NCBI RefSeq assembly: GCF_002099425.1 | Contig: NW_018343979.1 | Span: 1,227,501-1,291,500, forward strand | Reading direction: 5' to 3' | Source of the DNA: Phascolarctos cinereus | Taxonomy: Eukaryota > Chordata > Mammalia > Diprotodontia > Phascolarctidae | Length of the DNA stretch: 64,000 nt | Part shown: positions 58,385 through 64,000 of the stretch, piece by piece | Numbering within the stretch: position 1 is the stretch's first letter | Layout: each line of letters starts with the position of its first letter | Notes under the pieces: generated by a model | Told to the model about the DNA's origin: nothing | What the model saw: only the letters and a program-made list of their open reading frames with translations | The model's database searches: none | Position numbers and translations under genes: made by a program

Positions 58385-58536
58385 CTACGTGCTTTGCACT
58401 CGAATGTTCTTCATGTCTTGCAGTAGCATGGGCCTATAGTTCTGTTCCAAGTTTTCCATGTATTCAAAGTAGTCACTCACCCGAAATCCATGAAGTGCTT
58501 CCTCCTGCCCAAACAATACAAAGGGATATTCATTAA
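58385..58536 (-). CDS. terminal coding exon of an unidentified host gene
   Basis: Read on the minus strand, an AG acceptor (58538-58537) after the pyrimidine-rich stretch atatatttttc is followed by two bases and an open frame of 49 codons. These include [34 protein letters not shown] and [13 protein letters not shown], ending TAG at 58387-58385. The mix of aromatic, acidic and basic residues, the absence of repeat motifs, and the stop followed by a repeat-poor UTR-like region are what a last exon looks like. The frame stays open slightly upstream to ATG 58560, but that part would be the acceptor's pyrimidine tract. A second possible acceptor (gggcag, 58510-58505) would shorten the exon by 32 bases in the same frame. 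The protein was not recognised. A processed pseudogene is unlikely because no coding sequence continues upstream. Remaining exons should lie at higher coordinates. Confidence 0.7.
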
Positions 58537-58602
58537 CTTTGAAAAATATATTCAGTCCCATTAAGGAATTTTAAATGTCTTCATTTAACTCAACCTACTT
58601 CT

Positions 58603-58616
58603 CCCCCCCCCCCCCC
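58603..58616. repeat. 14-base C run
   Basis: Pure C run followed by gtta, inside the presumed last intron of the minus-strand gene. Confidence 0.95.
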
Positions 58617-59269
58617 GTTACAGGTTGAGTATTTTAGACTACCAGAAAATGTCTTATGTTTTGTGAAGTGAGAAATCAGAGTATTCTCCATCAGGCAGTA
58701 TTTTAAAATAAACTAACTGGGTTTTCTGTACCAAAAACCTTCTATGAAATATCTCTTAAAAATTTACAAATTCCACAAGCAGTATTCAATAAACAACAAT
58801 ACAAATTCTTGAATTTATTCTAAAGATCAACTGCTAAAAGATAATATTATTTTTCTCCTCTGGATTACAAAGTACATTAGCCCTATAGCTATCCTTCCAA
58901 AAAAGTACAGCTCTTGGAACTACAGGAATAAATATCAACCTTGCTGAAGTGATTATGTACCAAAGCAAAATACTAGCACATTTTTGATAGACATATACAG
59001 GGTATTACTTTGCTAAAGTGCTTATAATTATTACACTCATACTTCTCTCACCTCCCAATATATAAGTAGTACCTATCTTCACGAAGCAGAAAGTTTTATA
59101 GGAGACTAAATTATATTTTCTTGGATCTGTGATTTCATTGACATGTATGTTCCTCAAGATTGGAAATCACTCATGCTTCGTATGCTATATAGTTATTGTC
59201 CTTGTCCCCCCATAAATCCTCTAAGGCAGGTTCACTAAAACAGGCTAGGGACCTTCTCCTTATCTTTCT

Positions 59270-59475
59270 TTTTTAATTAATTTTTTTTGTATTTTTTATT
59301 TATTTATTTTGATTTATCAGCAATCACTTCCATAAACTTTTGAGCTTTAAATTTTTCTCCCCTTCTCTCCTCACTGCCCTCCCCAAGATGGTGTGCAATC
59401 TGATATAGGCTATCTATACACATTCCTATTAAGCATATTTTCACATCAGTCATGTTGTAAGGAAGAATTATCTCC
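59270..59475 (-). mobile_element. L1 LINE 3' UTR fragment, minus
   Basis: aaatttttctccccttctct, caagatggtgtgcaatctga, tataggctatctatacacat, cagtcatgttgtaaggaaga: the reverse of the L1 3' UTR also seen at 13640-13790. No ORF2 part remains. It lies in the presumed intron. Confidence 0.8.
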
Positions 59476-59769
59476 TTATCTATCTTGATATACTGTAGAC
59501 TCCAAGGCTATCAGTGATCCTTGCTTTCACTACTTAATTACCCTACATCCTTTTCATACATCTGTCTAATGTAATCTTTAATGCCACTTCTGCACAATTC
59601 TGTGGGTAATAAACTTATTACTTATACTCGCCACATAATTTTATTTGTTCTGGGTCTAACCTAGGACAATCAAGTAAATCAACATCACAGGTTAAAATGC
59701 AATGAGGTATTCATAGACCAGAAAATGCAATTTTAAAAATTCACTAATCATAAGACATTAAAAGAATGT

Positions 59770-60420
59770 AATATATAGTTAGTCAACAAACATTTATTAA
59801 GTGTCTACTAAGTGCCAGGCACTGTGCAAGATGCAGGAGATACAAAGAAAAACAAAAGACAGCTTACAGATTTGAGGAGTTCACAAGCCAATGGGGAGAC
59901 AATACACAAACAATTAGGTACCCCCCCCAAAAAAAGACTCTATGTAGGTATCTGTATGTATAAGTAGGAAACAATCAATAAAGGGAAGGTAGTACTATCA
60001 AGGGGGATCTGGGAAAGGTTTCATGTAGATGAGATTTTAGCTGGGACCTGAAGGAAGCCAAGAAAGCCAGGAATCAGTGATGAAGAGGGAGAGCATTCTA
60101 GGCATGGAAGACAGCCAGGGAAAATACTTGGAGTCAAGTGATAGAATATTATCTTTTTCTTTTTCTGGGGGGGTGAGGCAACTGAGGTTAAGTGACTTGC
60201 CCAGAGTCACACAGCTAGTGAGTCTGAGACCAGATTTGAACTCAGGTTCTCCTGACTCAGGGCTGGTACTCTATCCAATGTGCCACCTAGCTGCCCCAAG
60301 TGATAGAATATCTTGTTGAAGAAAAAGCAAGGATGTCAGTGTCAGTAGATCAAAGAGTACATGGCAGGGAATAAGGCCTAAGACCACTGGAAAGGTGGGA
60401 TAGAGGCCAATTTGTTTTGC
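59770..60420 (+). repeat. repeat X, 5' half, interrupted by a SINE
   Basis: acaaacatttattaagtgtc, tactaagtgccaggcactgt, gagatttgaggagttcaca-like blocks, tttagctgggacctgaagga, gccaagaaagccaggaatca, attctaggcatggaagacag; resumes after the SINE with ttgttgaagaaaaagcaagg, gtcagtagatcaaagagtac and agaccactggaaaggtggga. The clearest 5' half of repeat X in the window. Confidence 0.65.
60150..60296 (-). mobile_element. short tRNA-headed CORE-SINE, minus, inside repeat X
   Basis: gttaagtgacttgcccagag, tcacacagctagtgagtctg, gatttgaactcaggttctcc, gccacctagctgcccc. The perfect 15-bp duplication caagtgatagaatat at 60135-60149 and 60297-60311 frames it. Same short type as 39844-40016, with a single head unit. 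Confidence 0.92.
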
Positions 60421-60441
60421 TTTTTTAGACTCACCTGTTTC

Positions 60442-60472
<31 letters not shown>
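60442..60472. repeat. (GT)n microsatellite
   Basis: tgtgtgtg run ending in gcgcgc. The Cys/Val-rich plus frame and the His/Thr minus frames over it are artefacts. Confidence 0.95.
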
Positions 60473-60474
<2 letters not shown>

Positions 60475-60479
60475 AAATT

Positions 60480-61750
60480 TTTTTCCCATCTGCTCAGTTT
60501 TCTTCTGTGTATATCTGGTTTTTTTAATATACTTCTTATAAGCAACAGATTCTGGGGTTTTGTTTTGCTATTCAATATGTCATTTTTGTGCTTTATTGGA
60601 CATTTAAAGTCATGAGGTTTGCATTTTGCTCCATTTTCCTCTGATACTTTGTCCCTCAAATTAAAAATTTCTTGTCTCTACTTCTGTAAGGACAATCATT
60701 TGTCTCCATTTATTTTAGCTTAATCTAATTTAAGACACCTTTATTCCCACTGGCTCTCTTCCCTGAATCCTGAAGCACTACCTTCCCATTTTTCATTCTT
60801 TCCCCTAGTTTTGTTTAATTCATTAATTCCATTTTCTTTCTTTCTTTAATCTACTTACCTAATTCTTCCACTTTTTTTCTCAATTAGTCAAGTAGAATCC
60901 CTCTTCTTCTTTTCCCTCCTTTGACTGGGTTGTATGTTAGCTTTAATTTCATTTTTCTCAAAAAAAGTCTTTTTCTCAAAAAAAAATCTCTTCCTCATTT
61001 TCTCTATTATTTCTCTTCCCTTTTAACTATTCTACCCTTTTTATTCTTTGATTCATGGTTCTTATATTTATTTATTTATTCCTTCTTCAGTCTAAAACTC
61101 CTTGTAGAATTAAAGCTTCTAAGGTATAGATTTTGAATTCTCTTTCCTAAAGTTTCTATGTCATTGCCTTGTACTCTTGTCCTGCCCCAGTTTTCTGTTG
61201 TGCCTCACTCTTAAAATTCCAATTCTTGTATATGATAGAAAGGACATAAGTATTTCTCCACCTTAGGAATTTTCTTCTATCCTTGTTCGTGCAGTTCATT
61301 ACTTCCCTTCATGTCCTCTCCCTCATAATAAAAATAATTATGATTATTTGCCCATTTGCCATGAAATTTCCACTCTGGATTCAAACTTTCCTACTTTTCT
61401 GAGTATAACTGGTCCATAGAAGCTGATTCCCTTTCTCCTGTAGCAGGATGAATAGTTTCTTTACTCATTGTAAGGTCCCCATGTCCCACAAAGAATATAT
61501 CTCTTCCCCCATGGGAATGTTCATCAGTGGCACCCTCTCTCAGTACTGAAATGATTTCCCCCTTTCTTTCCTTCTTCAATCCTTCCCTTTGCCTCCAAAT
61601 CCTTTCTCATATAGGTTTTTTTTTCTTCCTGAGAAACTATGGGTTGACTTCCCCTTCATGATTAATCTTTGACTTGATTACACCACATATTCCCTTCTAT
61701 CTTCTTCCTCTCCTCACCTCTCCTAAGGGCTCTCCAATCTTTAGTTTAGC
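60480..61750. other. pyrimidine-rich stretch, no gene recognised
   Basis: T- and C-rich on the plus strand throughout. It could be a decayed minus-strand element (an L1 5'/ORF1-like region is possible), but no motif could be confirmed. Confidence 0.3.
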
Positions 61751-61752
61751 CT

Positions 61753-61769
61753 CCCCCCCCCCCCCCCCC
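61753..61769. repeat. 17-base C run
   Basis: Pure C run followed by gcccaaag. Length may be inaccurate in assembly. Confidence 0.95.
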
Positions 61770-62029
61770 GCCCAAAGACGTACATACAAAATACAATGAT
61801 TCACCTGTGGGTAGGGTGTTGTGAGGTTTTAGTCCATGTTTCAAGCCTGTTCCTTCACTATCACTTCTATTTGACTCCACTTTCACCTTTCACCCACTTC
61901 AGCCTCCCACGCCCTGCACCTGAGACCTCTTTTGCTGATTGGATGGCTCTTCATAGAACCTCCACTAAAGGAAGGTACCCAGGTCAGTCAAGTTGCATTC
62001 TTTTCCTGGCTCACTGTAGACTTCCTCTA

Positions 62030-62192
62030 CCATTCATCCAGCTGAGCACTCTTCTTCCCCTTCCATCCCTCTTTCAGTTTCATTTTATATATTGTCTTCC
62101 TCCATTAGAAGGTAAACTCCTTGAGGTCAAGAGAGGTCTTCTCTGTGCTTAGCATAATGATTGACACATAGTAAGCTTTTACTAAATGCTCA
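62030..62192 (+). mobile_element. L2-type LINE 3' end
   Basis: cattagaaggtaaactcctt, gaggtcaagagaggtcttct, gtgcttagcataatgattga, cacatagtaagcttttacta: a clear L2-like terminus. The preceding stretch (61850-62030) may belong to the same element. Confidence 0.65.
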
Positions 62193-62194
62193 TA

Positions 62195-63420
62195 GACAGA
62201 TCTTTGTCTCCTTGTTTATTTTTAAAAAGTAAAACTAACAACAGATTGCTAATCTGTTATAGTTGTTGTAAACTCCACAGGTATCTTTTCCTTTTAGTTT
62301 TTTCCTTTTTTTTTTCCTGGTGCAATTTATTTCACCTCTCTGTGCCTTCCTTGGTTACTCTATTTGTTTACCAGTTGTGGGGGAGGGGGTCCTGGGGTAT
62401 TTGAAAAGCAACCAACGTCAGGCCTGGCTTACAGTGTAGGAATGCTTCAAATACCCTTTCTTATTTAACATCTATTTTTTTTTCCATTAATGGTTAAGCT
62501 TGGATTTACAAGGTATGTCTCCATGGGTTGCATCTTAAGTTCCTTTGCTCTTCAGAACAAATTCTATTTCCTCCAGTGGCTTCTGGTGGGTGCAGAATAA
62601 TCCTAAGTTATTCAAATTTATTTTACTTTACATTCAAAGATTTTTCTTCTAGTCACTTGCAGAATTTGTTATTTGTCTTTGGAACTGTTAAATTTTAGAG
62701 TTTGTGGCAGTTAAGTTCGTGGCATGTTCCTCCTCGAATCCTCCCAGGTGATCTATGAATTCTTTTGACTGTCACTTTATTTTATTCTTTTGTGTTCAGA
62801 AGGTCTGCTAAGTTTTCATTTCTTATCATGTTCTTCTAGGAGATACCTAATCCTCAGGGTTCTATGTGTTCTTCCCCTCCCCAGATTAATGTTTTGTTTG
62901 AATAGAGATCATGTTTTCTTTTTAACATTATTGCTTTTTGCTTCTCTGCTTCTAGATTGTCCTTTACTTCTGGATACACGGAAGTATTCCTAATCAGTTC
63001 TGCAATACCAATCACTTGTTTTCTCTGTTTTCTTTGATGAGGTTTGCCAATGCAGATTTCATTATTTTGGCAATACAGCCTATAAATTCTGCTCCTACAA
63101 TTATTAATATTCTATTAAAACATTTGGTAACATCCTATTATGGTTCCATCTTCTCCTGGAAATGCACAATGTTCTTTGTCTCTTTAGGTATTGATTCATT
63201 TTCTTTTGTCTTGCAATATTTATTTATATTGGTCACCTGTCTTAGAAGCCTGTCCTTTACTTTTCAATGCAATTTGTACCTCAGGTTCATATCTCTCTAA
63301 TGTAACAAATATAAAAACTCATTACTGAATGCTAGGGAAGTCATTCAGTCTGTTAAAAATAGACTCTAATTTTTTTTTTTTCATTTCACTTTGCCCTAAT
63401 TCTTCAATAAAATTGTCCTA
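62195..63420. other. T-rich stretch, no gene recognised
   Basis: Frames at 62186-62404, 62790-62993 and 63016-63300 (plus) are Phe/Leu/Ser-rich translations of T-rich DNA without domain motifs. Confidence 0.4.
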
Positions 63421-63424
63421 GGCA

Positions 63425-63660
63425 GCTAGGTGGTGCAGTAAATACAGTACTGGTCCTGGAGTCAAGAAGACCTGAGTTCAAATCTAGTCTGCAAGCTGTA
63501 TGACTTTGGGCAAGTCATTTCACTTCTGTCTGCCTCAGTTTCTTCAACTATAAAATGTGGATCATAACGCACCTACCTCACAGTGTTGTTGTAAGACTCA
63601 AGTGAGTTAATATTTATAAAGTGAACACTTTATAAATTCTTATTCCCTTCCTACATAGTC
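63425..63660 (+). mobile_element. MIR-tailed CORE-SINE
   Basis: ggcagctaggtggtgcagta, ggtcctggagtcaagaagac, tatgactttgggcaagtcat, ctcagtttcttcaactataa, acctcacagtgttgttgtaa, aacactttataaattcttat. Complete, and it shows the cagctaggtgg head joined to a MIR-type tail. Confidence 0.85.
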
Positions 63661-64000
63661 ATTATTGTACTGGATTCAGACAGGACTGCCAATTATTTAA
63701 ATCTCATCTTCTTCAATTTACTTGATTTCACTGAATTTTAATTAGAAACACCCTGCATCTATTTATTCTTGCCTTGCTCCCCAAGAATTCATTCTTTACC
63801 TTTCAAATACTTCTTTCAACCTGAGATAAGAATAATCTTTCAGCTGAAAAATTCAGTCCAAATGACTGTATGAGAATGACAGTGTTACACCGCTTGATTT
63901 GTCTATCCTTTGTATAGCCTCCATGTAGTAGGATCTTACTATCACCATCGCTAAACAATATAAATTTAGAGGTTTTACAAATTGTCATTCATAACAAAAA
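63661..64000. other. no feature confirmed
   Basis: A minus frame at 63988-63803 contains ILLHGGYTKDRQIKR, weakly kelch-like. It has no second repeat and no firm splice context, so it is not called as an exon. Confidence 0.3.

Noticed and set aside
63803-63988. Minus frame with ILLHGGYTKDRQIKR, suggesting a kelch repeat
   Set aside because: Only one short motif, no second blade, no convincing splice sites. The resemblance is too weak to call an exon.

Overview
The window reads as nuclear DNA of a marsupial mammal. It is AT-rich, poor in CpG and made mostly of interspersed repeats. The diagnostic families are marsupial ones: tRNA-headed CORE-SINEs that begin with the cagctaggtgg head, MAR1-type SINEs whose tail matches the RTE/BovB 3' end (gactgaacaacaac), and L1 copies with the marsupial form of the ORF2 C-terminus and 3' UTR. 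The species cannot be decided from sequence alone. There are no bacterial genes or operons, and almost all longer open frames lie inside repeats or microsatellites.

Layout. 1-13 kb: sparse SINE, MIR and L2 debris plus two inverted copies of an unclassified dispersed element, here called B-A, one of which splits an older SINE. 13.5-15.5 kb: an L1 3' end (minus), a MAR1 SINE and MIR-like pieces. 15.5-18.9 kb: little recognisable. 18.9-23.1 kb: an older L1 (plus) interrupted by a near-complete 2.9-kb ORF1-only L1 ('half-L1', HAL1-like) with a 16-bp target-site duplication. 24.7-33.1 kb: SINEs, a long mammalian repeat of unassigned family (here 'repeat X'), a minisatellite and another L1. 33.1-35.6 kb: repeat-poor. 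35.6-45.2 kb: L1, SINEs, the composite A-middle-A/B element, repeat X and a mariner transposase fossil. 46.8 kb: a 95-bp palindromic mariner-type MITE. 49-55.5 kb: CR1/L3 LINE end, long repeat X, a second A-middle-A element with a large (TTCC)n expansion. 56-64 kb: a MAR1 SINE, then the only convincing host coding sequence.

The host gene: an open frame at 58385-58536 on the minus strand looks like the last coding exon of a protein-coding gene. It has a splice acceptor, 50 codons with ordinary protein composition, and a TAG stop followed by a repeat-poor stretch with several minus-strand AATAAA signals. The rest of the gene would lie to the right, toward or beyond 64 kb. The product was not recognised.

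Nothing here amounts to a new molecular system. The items most worth checking are the terminal exon, the HAL1-like element with its internally duplicated 3' UTR, the modular B-A elements, and the SINE with a triplicated head. Family names rest on remembered consensus motifs, not on a database search.
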